Source: Alphaproteobacteria bacterium
GTDB taxonomy: Bacteria; Pseudomonadota; Alphaproteobacteria; UBA828
Reading direction: 5' to 3'
DNA length: 64,000 nucleotides
Assembly (NCBI GenBank): GCA_022826665.1
Contig: JAJDUK010000089.1
Span: forward strand, 1 to 64,000
Part shown: in pieces, positions 11,751 to 19,929 of the stretch
Numbering within the stretch: position 1 is the first letter of the stretch
Layout of the letters: the number at the start of each line of letters is the position of its first letter
Notes under the pieces: model-generated
What the model saw: the letters and a program-made list of their open reading frames with translations, nothing else
What the model was told of the DNA's origin: nothing
Databases searched by the model: none
Position numbers and translations under genes: made by a program

Positions 11751-12437
11751 ATGCCCCGCAAGAGACTGACGCATTTGAAAGCGCGGCGCGCGATCATTGA
11801 TGCCGCCCTCAAGACCGACGCAATCGGCCTCAATCACGGGACCGCGGGCAACATCGGATTCCGGGTGGGCGAACGGTTTCTGGTCACGCCCTCTGGCCTC
11901 CATTACGACACGATGACGCCCGCCGACATCGTCGAGATGGATTTTGAGGGCCGCCAGTGGGGTGCACGAATCCCCACCAGCGAATGGCGCTTCCACCGCG
12001 ATATCTTCGCCTCGCGGCCGGATGTGAACGCGATCCTCCACAGTCATTCGGTTCATTGCACCGCGATCGCCGTGCACGGCATGGAGATTCCGGCGGTTCA
12101 CTACATGGTAGGAACCGCGGGAGGCACTAGCATCCGCTGCGCGCCCTATCGCACGCCCACGACCCAGGCACTCTCCGACGTCGCCGTCGAGGCGCTCAAG
12201 GACCGGCGCGCCTGCTTGTTGCAGAATCACGGCGCCATCGTCCTGGGTGAAACGCCGGATGACTGCGTCAATCTGCTCATCGAGGTCGAGTATCTGGCGG
12301 AGCTCTATTGCCGCGCGCTGGCCATCGGCGCTGCCACTGGCAATGACCCGAAGATCATCTCACAGCGCAAGATGGGCGAGGTGCTGGAGATGTTGAAGAC
12401 CTACGGCCAGCAGCCGGACCCCGACAGCGCAGGGTAG
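11751..12437 (+). CDS. Class II aldolase/adducin family protein
   Basis: The 228-residue protein matches the fuculose-1-phosphate aldolase fold, which uses a divalent metal for aldol cleavage, epimerisation or decarboxylation. Residues seen: the NHGTAGNIG start, TPSGLHYD, Glu78 in SEWRFH (candidate base), His97 and His99 in LHSHSVH, and His160 in QNHGAIV as metal ligands. The substrate cannot be told from sequence. It is the first gene after adk and heads the same-strand block with the amidase and nitrile hydratase genes, 79 bases before the next gene. No clear ribosome-binding site precedes the ATG. Confidence 0.85.
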   Translation: MPRKRLTHLKARRAIIDAALKTDAIGLNHGTAGNIGFRVGERFLVTPSGLHYDTMTPADIVEMDFEGRQWGARIPTSEWRFHRDIFASRPDVNAILHSHSVHCTAIAVHGMEIPAVHYMVGTAGGTSIRCAPYRTPTTQALSDVAVEALKDRRACLLQNHGAIVLGETPDDCVNLLIEVEYLAELYCRALAIGAATGNDPKIISQRKMGEVLEMLKTYGQQPDPDSAG

Positions 12438-12516
12438 GGGGCGAAGGCCCAACCGACGGCGCCCGCCCGCCACCGCCGATCAGACCGTTTGCCCGCCGTC
12501 CCGCCGCGAGGGAGTC

Positions 12517-12954
12517 ATGGACCACGAGACTGACGCGCACGGAATTCCGCTTACCGCGCTTCGGCAGGACTACGCCTTCAAGGCGGTCGATGACTACAAC
12601 GTCCGCATGTACATCCTGCCGCACCTGGTCGATCCGGAAAGCCGCGCCAGGGTCATCGCCGAGCACAAGGCCGACCCGCTCTACAGCCCGACCCGGCCGG
12701 GGGAACCCGCGCCGATTTACAGCCAGGTCCTGGTCCGCCTGATCGACAAGCTCCGCGTGGTGCAGACGGCGGGCAAGCACATCATTGTGGAGACCGAGCC
12801 CGGCCGCGAGTACACCATCGCGCTGCTGCCCGCGACGCGCGGCGAGACCGTCGTGCTCACCGAGGAGACCTACGCGACCAGGGGCGAGGCCGACCACGCG
12901 ATCTTCCTCAAGCGGCTGAAGGCGCTCCTCGCTTCCTACGGCATCGAGATGTAG
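12517..12954 (+). CDS. N,N-dimethylformamidase-type small (alpha) subunit
   Basis: This 145-residue protein matches the small subunit of N,N-dimethylformamidase, which in Paracoccus and Alcaligenes packs with a large catalytic subunit of about 760 residues. The match rests on size, the position 12 bases before the large subunit, and a helical, charged sequence (DYAFKAVDDYNVRMYILPHL; AIFLKRLKALLASYG at the end). It has no catalytic motif of its own. A GAGGGAG ribosome-binding site precedes the ATG. Family assignment is moderately strong; the substrate is unknown. Confidence 0.8.
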   Translation: MDHETDAHGIPLTALRQDYAFKAVDDYNVRMYILPHLVDPESRARVIAEHKADPLYSPTRPGEPAPIYSQVLVRLIDKLRVVQTAGKHIIVETEPGREYTIALLPATRGETVVLTEETYATRGEADHAIFLKRLKALLASYGIEM

Positions 12955-12966
12955 GGGCGCGATCCG

Positions 12967-15360
12967 ATGAGCGACAGGCAGGACCGCATGCTCCGCATCA
13001 CCGGCTACTCGGACCGCCTCTCGGTCCGGCCGGGCGAGGCCATCACCTTCTACGTCCATTCCGAGGAGAACGAGGCCTACGAGGCGCAGACCGTGCGCCT
13101 GATTCACGGTGACACCAGCGCGGAGGGGCCCGGCTTCAAGGAGGAGCCGGTGGAGGCGGCCGTGAACCGCGCGTATCCCGGCACGCATCAGCGGATCGAC
13201 GCCGGCAGCTACATCATCGTGCCGCACGACGCGCGGCTCGCGGTCGAGAGCTTCACGCTTTGCGCCTACGTCTACCCCACGCTGCCGGCGCTCGGGATGC
13301 AGGGCCTGCTCACCAAGTGGAACGAGGCGGACGGCACGGGATACGGCCTCTTCATCGACGAAAACGCCACGCTCTGCCTGCGGATCGGCCGGGACCCCGG
13401 CGCCGAGGAACGGGTCTCGTCCGGCCGGCCGCTCTTCCGCAACGTCTGGTATCAGGTGAGCGCGGCCTACGATGCGGAAAGCGGGCGCGTCCGATTGGTC
13501 CAGCGGCCTTGGGTGACGCAGGCCAACGGCGGCTTCGGCATGAGCCTGATCCACCCGCTGGAGGACACGACCGCCGAGATCGAAGCCCGCGTCAGTCCCG
13601 GCGCGCCGGCGCCCAACGCGTGTCCCTTCCTGATGGCGGCGAGCGTGGCCGAGCCGGACTCGGGCCGCTCCATCTTCGGCGGCCATTTCGCCGGGCTCGC
13701 CGAGCCCTGGCCGATCCCGATCCACACCCACAAGTTCAACGGCAGGCTGGATCGTCCCAAGCTCGCGAACCGCGCGCTAACGCAGGCGGAGATCGACGCC
13801 CTCCTCGCCGGTGCAGGCGTCGAGTACCTGCCGCTCGCCGCCCGCGACCCGGTTGTCGCCGCCTGGGATTTCACCGCCAATATCCGGGACAACGCGGCCT
13901 CCACCGAGATCGTCGACACGGGCCCCTTCGCGCTCCACGGCCGCGGCGTCAACATGCCAGTCCGCGCCATGCCGGGGTTCAACTGGACCTCGGACTACAT
14001 GAGCTACCGCCACGGCAGGGAGGAATACGGCGCCATCCACTTCCACGACGAATCCGTGGACGACGCGCGCTGGCAGCCCGCCTTCACCTTCACGGTGCCG
14101 GACGACCTGAAGAGCGGCGTCTACGCGGCGCGACTGCGGATCGGCGGCGTCGAATCGGCCGAGACCGAGGACTATCTGCCCTTCTTCGTCCGCCCGCCGG
14201 CGAGCGGACCCACCGCGCGCATCGCGCTGGTGATGTCGACGGTGAGCTACCTCGCCTACGCCAACGACAATCTGGGCGTGACCTCTCCGGTGGCCCAGTT
14301 GCTCACCGCCCGCGCGCCGATGCTGCAGCCGAGCGATCTGCTGCTGAACAAGAAGGAGGCCTACGGCCTCGGCACCTATTCCACCTATCGGGATGGCTGG
14401 GGCGTCACCGTCTCCTCGGCGCTCCGCCCGATCCTCAACATGCGGCCGAAATACTCGCACCTCTTCTCGCCCTCGGTCTGGCAGTTCAACGCCGACCTTC
14501 ACCTGGTCGATTGGCTGGAGGCGATGGGCTACGCGGTCGATATCCATACCGAGGAGGACGTGCATCGGGAGGGCGTCGGCCTGCTCGGCCAGTACCGTGT
14601 GGTGCTGACCGCCCACCATCCGGAATACGTCTCCGAGCGGATCATGGACGCCTACCAGGAATACCAGCTCAGGGGCGGGCGCTGGCTCTACCTCGCGGCC
14701 AACGGCTTCTACTGGGTGACCGAATTCCATCCGGACAATCCCAACCTCGTGGAGGTGCGGAAGGGCGATCAGGGCTCGCGCGCCTGGACCGGCATGCCCG
14801 GCGAATACTGCAACGCCTTCGACGGCAAACACGGCGGCGCCTGGCGTATCCGTGGGCGGCCGATGGCGAACCTGCTGGGCGTGAGCTTCACCTCGTTCGG
14901 ACTGACCCAATCTTCCTACTACCGCCGTGCGCCGGACAGCGAGCGCGACGAATGCACCTGGATCTTCGAGGGCGTGGGCCGCGACGAGCCGATCGGCGAT
15001 TTCGGCCTGATCGGCGGCGGTGCTGCGGGCCTGGAGCTCGACCGCGCCGATCTCGAGCTCGGCACGCCGCACCGCGCCTTCCTGCTGGCCCATTCGGAAG
15101 GCCATTCCGACATCTTCGTGCCGGTGACCGAGGAGATCACCTACTCATCGCGCGGCCAGCTTCTCACCGGCACCGGCGAGACCAACCCGAAGATCCGGGC
15201 GGACATGGTCTATTTCAAGACGCCGCAGGAGGGCGCGGTCTTCTCCGTGGGCTCGATGGCCTGGTGCGGCTCGCTCTCCCACAACGGCTACGACAACAAC
15301 GTCTCCCGCATCACCCGAAACGTGATCGACGGCTTCCTGCGCGACGGGCCTCTTCCCTGA
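12967..15360 (+). CDS. N,N-dimethylformamidase-type large (catalytic) subunit
   Basis: Known relatives hydrolyse the amide bond of dimethylformamide to formate and dimethylamine with a mononuclear iron held by two tyrosines and a carboxylate. The 797-residue product has an N-terminal beta region, a LamG-like part (about 75-270, with FTLCAYVYPTLPALGMQGLL and NVWYQVSAAYD) and a C-terminal catalytic domain from about 400. With an offset of about 32 from Paracoccus numbering as I recall it, Tyr431, Tyr471 or Tyr474 and Glu690 fit the iron ligands, and His551, Glu553 and Asn579 fit the other active-site residues. The enzyme is probably active on some amide. The substrate is not shown. Confidence 0.85.
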   Translation: MSDRQDRMLRITGYSDRLSVRPGEAITFYVHSEENEAYEAQTVRLIHGDTSAEGPGFKEEPVEAAVNRAYPGTHQRIDAGSYIIVPHDARLAVESFTLCAYVYPTLPALGMQGLLTKWNEADGTGYGLFIDENATLCLRIGRDPGAEERVSSGRPLFRNVWYQVSAAYDAESGRVRLVQRPWVTQANGGFGMSLIHPLEDTTAEIEARVSPGAPAPNACPFLMAASVAEPDSGRSIFGGHFAGLAEPWPIPIHTHKFNGRLDRPKLANRALTQAEIDALLAGAGVEYLPLAARDPVVAAWDFTANIRDNAASTEIVDTGPFALHGRGVNMPVRAMPGFNWTSDYMSYRHGREEYGAIHFHDESVDDARWQPAFTFTVPDDLKSGVYAARLRIGGVESAETEDYLPFFVRPPASGPTARIALVMSTVSYLAYANDNLGVTSPVAQLLTARAPMLQPSDLLLNKKEAYGLGTYSTYRDGWGVTVSSALRPILNMRPKYSHLFSPSVWQFNADLHLVDWLEAMGYAVDIHTEEDVHREGVGLLGQYRVVLTAHHPEYVSERIMDAYQEYQLRGGRWLYLAANGFYWVTEFHPDNPNLVEVRKGDQGSRAWTGMPGEYCNAFDGKHGGAWRIRGRPMANLLGVSFTSFGLTQSSYYRRAPDSERDECTWIFEGVGRDEPIGDFGLIGGGAAGLELDRADLELGTPHRAFLLAHSEGHSDIFVPVTEEITYSSRGQLLTGTGETNPKIRADMVYFKTPQEGAVFSVGSMAWCGSLSHNGYDNNVSRITRNVIDGFLRDGPLP

Positions 15361-15432
15361 CGCGAACGCGATTGAACGGCCCCCGGCCTGCGGATACCAT
15401 CGGGGCAGGGCTGAGAAGGGAGAGGTTCGGTC

Positions 15433-16041
15433 ATGGCACACGATCACGCCCACAACGCTCCGCCATCCGAGACGGCAATGCGCGTCAAGGCCCTGGAGAC
15501 GCTTCTCACCGAGAAGGGCCTGCTCGACCCCGCCGCCATTGACGCCCTGGTGGAGACCTACGAGACCAAGATCGGCCCGCGCAACGGCGCCAAGGTGGTG
15601 GCGCGGGCGTGGACCGACCCGGACTACAAGCAGAGGCTGCTCGAAGACGGGAGCGCGGCGATCGCCGAGCTCGGCTTCAGCGGCGTGCAGGGCGAGGACA
15701 TGGTGGTCGTCGAGAACACCGACGACGTGCACAACCTGGTCACCTGCACGCTCTGCTCCTGCTATCCGTGGCCGACACTCGGGCTGCCGCCCATCTGGTT
15801 CAAGAGCGCGCCCTACCGGGCTCGCTCGGTCATCGACCCGCGCGGGGTGCTCGAGGAATTCGGCGTCGAGCTCTCCGACGATATCGAGGTGCGGGTGTGG
15901 GACAGCAGCGCCGAGCTCCGCTACCTGGTGCTGCCGCAGCGGCCGGCCGGGACGGAAGGCCTGAGCGAGGACGAGCTGGCGGCGCTGGTGACCCGCGATT
16001 CCATGATCGGCACGGCGCTGGTCGAAGCGCCCGCAAGCTGA
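15433..16041 (+). CDS. nthA: Nitrile hydratase alpha subunit, cobalt-type
   Basis: Nitrile hydratase adds water to a nitrile to give an amide, using a low-spin cobalt or iron bound by the alpha subunit. The 202-residue product has the metal claw CTLCSC at residues 105-110; the Thr at 106 is the cobalt-type residue, where iron enzymes have Ser. The next stretch, [12 protein letters not shown], and [17 protein letters not shown] are typical. Length is normal. It starts 72 bases after the DMFase-type subunit, and the split beta genes follow directly. No cobalt transporter is visible in the window. Confidence 0.93.
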   Translation: MAHDHAHNAPPSETAMRVKALETLLTEKGLLDPAAIDALVETYETKIGPRNGAKVVARAWTDPDYKQRLLEDGSAAIAELGFSGVQGEDMVVVENTDDVHNLVTCTLCSCYPWPTLGLPPIWFKSAPYRARSVIDPRGVLEEFGVELSDDIEVRVWDSSAELRYLVLPQRPAGTEGLSEDELAALVTRDSMIGTALVEAPAS

Positions 16042-16068
16042 CCGGCCGGTTCCGAAGGGAGCACAGCG

Positions 16069-16383
16069 ATGAACGGCATCCATGACATGGGCGGCATGCA
16101 GTGCATGGGCCCGATCGTCCGCGAGGAGAACGAGCCCCAGTTCCACGAGGAGTGGGAAGGCCGGGTCTTCGGCATGTTCTTCACCAACTTCGCCGAAGGC
16201 CACTTCAACGTGGACATGTTCCGCCACGCCATCGAGCGGATGGGCCCGGCCGAGTATCTGGAGACCTCGTATTACGAGCACTGGCTGCACGTCTACGAGA
16301 CCGTGCTGGTGGAACGGGGCATCCTGACCCAGGCCGAGATCGACGATAAGATCGAGAGCCTTCGCGAAGAAGGGGGATCGTGA
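16069..16383 (+). CDS. Nitrile hydratase beta subunit, N-terminal half as a separate gene
   Basis: The 104 residues align with the N-terminal half of the beta subunit: MNGIHDMGGMQCMG at the start, then FRHAIERMGPAEYLETSYYEHW. Arg52 sits where an arginine contacts the oxidised cysteines of the alpha claw. The product ends EEGGS with a TGA that overlaps the start of the next gene as TGATG. In ordinary enzymes this domain and the next one are a single chain of about 220 residues. The split could be natural, as in thiocyanate hydrolase and toyocamycin nitrile hydratase, or reflect a one-base error; the neat start/stop overlap favours natural. Confidence 0.88.
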   Translation: MNGIHDMGGMQCMGPIVREENEPQFHEEWEGRVFGMFFTNFAEGHFNVDMFRHAIERMGPAEYLETSYYEHWLHVYETVLVERGILTQAEIDDKIESLREEGGS

Positions 16384-16736
16384 TGCCAACCCTGACGCCT
16401 GAGATGGTCCCAGGCCTGGTCGCCGGCGGCGCGTCCTGCCGGATGGATGTGGACGTGGCGCCTAAGTTCAAGGTCGGCGACACGGTCAAGGCCCGCGACA
16501 TCAACCCCGTGTCCCACACACGGCTGCCGCGCTACATCCGCGGCAGGACCGGACGGATCGCGCGCGATCACGGCGTCTTCGCGTTTCCGGACACGTCGGC
16601 CGCATCGGGCACTCACTGCGACCCGCAGCACGTCTACAGTGTCCGCTTCGAGGGGAGCGAGCTCTGGGGCAACCACGCGAACGCGAACGCCTGCGTCTAC
16701 ATCGATCTCTTCGACGACTATCTCGATAGCGCATGA
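16383..16736 (+). CDS. Nitrile hydratase beta subunit, C-terminal half as a separate gene
   Basis: The 117 residues match the C-terminal SH3-like domain of the beta subunit: FKVGDTVKARDINPVSHTRLPRYIRGRTG, HGVFAFPDT, and HVYSVRFEGSELWG, then VYIDLFDDYL. PRYIRG contains the second conserved arginine near the metal site. The ATG at 16383 overlaps the N-terminal half's stop and has GGGGG eight bases upstream; a GTG at 16380 is an alternative. It ends overlapping the accessory gene by four bases. The order alpha, beta-N, beta-C, accessory implies a three-chain enzyme. Confidence 0.9.
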   Translation: MPTLTPEMVPGLVAGGASCRMDVDVAPKFKVGDTVKARDINPVSHTRLPRYIRGRTGRIARDHGVFAFPDTSAASGTHCDPQHVYSVRFEGSELWGNHANANACVYIDLFDDYLDSA

Positions 16737-17107
16737 GCGACGCGCAATCGGCCGACGACCTGCCAAAGCTTCCCTGGGAGGCTGAAGACGGGCCGGTCTT
16801 CAAGGAGCCGTGGGAGGCGACCGCCTTCGCCATGGCGGTGCGGCTGTCGGAAGCCGGCAAGTTCACCTGGTCGGAGTGGGTCGATTACCTCTCGGCGGAG
16901 ATCGCGGCGGCGAAGCGGAGAGGCGATCCCGATCTGGGCGATCGCTACTATGAGCACTGGCTGAGCGCGCTCGAGAAGCTCGTGATCGACAAGGGCCTCG
17001 GTTCGGAGGCGGAGCTTGCCAGCCTCAAGCATGACTGGACCGAGGCGACGATCCACACCCCCCACGGCCAGCCCACCGAACTGAAGAAGCGGACACCGGC
17101 CACCTGA
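16733..17107 (+). CDS. Nitrile hydratase accessory (activator) protein
   Basis: The 124-residue product resembles the small activators that sit next to cobalt nitrile hydratases and deliver the metal by subunit swapping. They are homologous to the beta N-terminal domain, and here too a FAMAVRLSEAGKFTWSEWVDYL helix leads to DRYYEHWLSALEKLVIDKGL, closely like the beta-N gene's SYYEHWLHVYETVLVERGI. The ATG overlaps the beta-C stop by four bases. It could also be an extra beta-like subunit; the four-gene order and the charged start PWEAEDGPVFKEPWE favour the activator. Confidence 0.82.
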   Translation: MSDAQSADDLPKLPWEAEDGPVFKEPWEATAFAMAVRLSEAGKFTWSEWVDYLSAEIAAAKRRGDPDLGDRYYEHWLSALEKLVIDKGLGSEAELASLKHDWTEATIHTPHGQPTELKKRTPAT

Positions 17108-17170
17108 TCGAGCAGGCGCCGGCGCCGCCCCGACAGGATTGCGCCACTCGGCGCAGCGAGGAGACGACAA

Positions 17171-18355
17171 GTGCCAGGACCGCTCGACGGCTACCGCGTC
17201 ATCGACCTCACGTCGATGGTCTCGGGTCCCTTCGCCACCATGATGCTGGGCGACCAGGGTGCCGAAGTGATCAAGGTGGAGACCATCGGCCAGGGCGATC
17301 ACACGCGCACGGGCAGCAACCGCTCCAACGGGCTCGCCTCGGGCTTTCTCAACGTCAACCGCAACAAGCGCTCGATCGCCGTCAACCTGAAGGACCCGCG
17401 CGGGCGCGACGCCGTGATCCGGCTCGCGAAGGGCGCCGACGTCTTCATCCAGAACTTCCGGCCGGGCGTGGTCGAGCGGCTGGGGGTCGGCGAGCCCGAG
17501 ATTCGGGCCGTGAACGAGCGCATCGTCTACGTCTCGATCAACGGGTTCGGCGAAACCGGCCCCTACGCGCACAAACGGGTCTACGACCCGATCATCCAGG
17601 CCGCGTCGGGCCTGGCCTCGGTCCAGGGCGGCTCGGACGATGCGCGCCCCCGCCTGGTGCGCACGATCCTGCCCGACAAGCTCACCGGCGTGACTGCGGC
17701 GCAGGCGGTCACCGCCGCGCTGCTCGCCCGCGAGCGCACGGGCGAGGGCCAGCACGTGCGCCTCTCCATGCTCGATGCCGTGGTCTCGTTCCTCTGGGCG
17801 TCGGACATGGGCGGTCAGACCTTCCTCGAACAGGCGCCGACGGAGCAGCGTGCCGCGAGCTTCATCGATCTCATCTACGAGACGAAGGACGGCCACATGA
17901 GCGTCGCCGTGATGAGCGATCAGGAATGGGTCGGCCTCACCCGCGCGCTGGAGCGGCCCGAGTGGCTGGAGGACGCGCGTTTCAAGACGCCGGCGCTTCG
18001 CGACGAGAATATCGACGATCGCCTCTCGCTCACCCAGGAGGTGCTGCGCAGCCGGACCACCGAAGAGTGGATGGAGCGGCTGGAGGCCGAAGGCGTGCCC
18101 TGCGCGCCGGTGCTGACCCGGACCGCGCTGGTCGAGCACCCGCAGGTCGCCGCCGCCGGCACGCTCGTCGAGGCCGACCATCCCATCGCCGGCAGGATGC
18201 GGCAGGCGCGGCCGGCGGCCCGCTTCGAGGCGACGCCCAGCGCGATCCGCCGGGGCGCGCCTCTGCTCGGCGAGCACACGGACGAGCTGCTCGCCGAGGC
18301 CGAGCTTTCCGCCGGCGAGATCGCCGCGCTGCACGACGCCGGCGTCGTCGCCTGA
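17171..18355 (+). CDS. CaiB/BaiF family CoA-transferase (type III)
   Basis: Type III CoA-transferases move CoA between carboxylic acids through an aspartyl-CoA intermediate. The 394-residue protein starts with GTG at 17171 and has GYRVIDLTSMVSGPFATMMLGDQGAEVIKVE, GFLNVNRNKRSIAVNLKDPRGR, and Asp169 in ILPDKLTGVTAAQAV, the position of the catalytic aspartate. The C-terminal part has the usual LPL-domain features. It starts 63 bases after the nitrile hydratase accessory gene. Which acid it activates cannot be told; one made from an amide by the preceding enzymes is a reasonable guess. Confidence 0.9.
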   Translation: MPGPLDGYRVIDLTSMVSGPFATMMLGDQGAEVIKVETIGQGDHTRTGSNRSNGLASGFLNVNRNKRSIAVNLKDPRGRDAVIRLAKGADVFIQNFRPGVVERLGVGEPEIRAVNERIVYVSINGFGETGPYAHKRVYDPIIQAASGLASVQGGSDDARPRLVRTILPDKLTGVTAAQAVTAALLARERTGEGQHVRLSMLDAVVSFLWASDMGGQTFLEQAPTEQRAASFIDLIYETKDGHMSVAVMSDQEWVGLTRALERPEWLEDARFKTPALRDENIDDRLSLTQEVLRSRTTEEWMERLEAEGVPCAPVLTRTALVEHPQVAAAGTLVEADHPIAGRMRQARPAARFEATPSAIRRGAPLLGEHTDELLAEAELSAGEIAALHDAGVVA

Positions 18356-18371
18356 GACCCCTACGGTCTCC

Positions 18372-19916
18372 ATGAGCTGGGAGAAGGAGGTCGACGAGCT
18401 CGCGCGCAAGCGGGCGCTCGCCCAGGCCCAGGGCGGGGAGGAGGGCGTCGCCCGTCAGCACGCGAGGGGGCTGCTCACGATCCGCGAGCGGATCGACGCC
18501 ATGCTCGACGACGGCTCCTTTCAAGAGCTGGGCGGCGCCTCGGGCGATGCCACTCGCGACGGCCAGGGGCAGCTCACAGACTTCTCGCCGGCCAACTTCG
18601 TGCTCGGCTTCGGCACGGTGGACGGGCGCCGCTGCGTCATCGGCGGCGAAGACTTCACCCTCCAGGGCGGCTCGCCCAACGAGGCCGGATTGCGCAAGAG
18701 CGTCTATGCCGAGGAGCTCGCCTGCACCTACCGCGTGCCTCTGGTGCGCCTGCACCAGGGCGCAGGCGGCAGCGTCGCTGGCTCCGGCTCGAAGACGGTG
18801 GGCACGCCGGTCAACGCCGCGCCGCGCTTCGCCTCCGTGGCCAGGGCGATGGCCACCGTGCCGGTCGCCTCGGCGGCGCTCGGCGCGGTCGCGGGCCTGC
18901 CTGCGGCGCGCCTGGTGGCCTCGCACTTCTCGGTGATGACCGAGGCGTCGCAGGTCCTGGTCGCAGGCCCCGCCGTGGTCGAGCGCGCGCTCGGCCGGCG
19001 CCCGAGCAAGGAGGCGCTCGGCGGCGCGGCGGTCCATGCCCGGAACGGCGTGGTCGACAACCTGGTGGCGGACGAGCCTGCGGCCTTTGCCGAGATTCGG
19101 CGCTTTCTCAGCTACTTGCCGCCGAACGTCTGGGAGCTCCCGCCCTGCACGGCGGCCGACGACCCGGCGGAACGCCGCGCCGAGGAGCTGATCGAGATCG
19201 TGCCGCGCAACCGGCGCAAGCTCTACGACATGCGGCGCGTGATCGCGCTGGTGCTGGACGAGGGCTCGTTCTTCGAGATCGGGCGCCTCTACGGGCAAGG
19301 CACGATTACCGGCCTCGCCCGGCTCGCGGGCCAGCCGGTCGGCGTGCTCGCCAACGACTGCTGGCATCTGGCCGGCGCCATGACCGCAGCGGGCTCCCAG
19401 AAGGCGCGCCGCTTCATCGAGCTCTGCGACACCTTCCACCTGCCCATCGTGAGCCTGGTCGACGAGCCCGGCTTCATGCTGGGGACGGAGGCGGAGAAGG
19501 CCGGCACGATCCGCGTCGGCGCCGCCGCCGTGCTGGCGGCCGCAAGCTCGGTGGTGCCCTGGGCGTCGGTGATCGTGCGCAAGGCCCACGGCGTCGCCGT
19601 GGCCGCGCACTTCGGCCCGGACGGCTTCGTCGTCGCCTGGCCGTCGGCCGAGATGGGCGCGCTCCCGGTCGAGGGCGGCGTGGCGGTGGCCTTCGGCCGC
19701 CAGATCGCCAAGGCCGACGACCCCATCGCAGAGCGTGAGCGCCTGGAGGAAGAGATGCTGGCGCGGCAATCGCCGGTGCCGCGCGCGGAGAGCTTTTCGT
19801 TCCACGAGCTGATCGATCCACGCGAGACCCGCCCGGTGCTCTGCGACTGGATCGCCCGCGTGCAGCCGCTGCTGCCTCGCCTCAAAGGGCCGACCAGCTT
19901 CCCGGTGCGGCCCTAA
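18372..19916 (+). CDS. Acyl-CoA carboxylase carboxyltransferase (beta) subunit
   Basis: The 514-residue protein matches the carboxyltransferase subunit of acetyl/propionyl/methylcrotonyl-CoA carboxylases, with a tandem crotonase fold. The N-terminal half has RGLLTIRERIDAMLDDGSFQE and LHQGAGGSVAGSGS; the C-terminal half has DEPGFMLGTEAEKAGTIRVGAAAV and the oxyanion-type glycines near SAEMGALPVEGG. It lies 16 bases after the CoA-transferase. No biotin carboxylase or biotin carrier gene is in the window, so it needs partners elsewhere or acts in another way, for example as a decarboxylase subunit. The next gene is convergent, 13 bases away. Confidence 0.88.
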   Translation: MSWEKEVDELARKRALAQAQGGEEGVARQHARGLLTIRERIDAMLDDGSFQELGGASGDATRDGQGQLTDFSPANFVLGFGTVDGRRCVIGGEDFTLQGGSPNEAGLRKSVYAEELACTYRVPLVRLHQGAGGSVAGSGSKTVGTPVNAAPRFASVARAMATVPVASAALGAVAGLPAARLVASHFSVMTEASQVLVAGPAVVERALGRRPSKEALGGAAVHARNGVVDNLVADEPAAFAEIRRFLSYLPPNVWELPPCTAADDPAERRAEELIEIVPRNRRKLYDMRRVIALVLDEGSFFEIGRLYGQGTITGLARLAGQPVGVLANDCWHLAGAMTAAGSQKARRFIELCDTFHLPIVSLVDEPGFMLGTEAEKAGTIRVGAAAVLAAASSVVPWASVIVRKAHGVAVAAHFGPDGFVVAWPSAEMGALPVEGGVAVAFGRQIAKADDPIAERERLEEEMLARQSPVPRAESFSFHELIDPRETRPVLCDWIARVQPLLPRLKGPTSFPVRP

Positions 19917-19929
19917 TCCCACCAAGCCG

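Noticed and set aside
13260-15542. A 760-residue + strand open frame inside the DMFase large-subunit gene
   Set aside because: It is rich in Arg, Pro and Gly, has no recognisable motif and shares its region with a gene that has clear family residues.
18030-19925. A 631-residue minus-strand open frame opposite the carboxyltransferase and CoA-transferase genes
   Set aside because: Antisense shadow with a low-complexity Arg/Gly/Ala composition; both sense genes have strong motifs.
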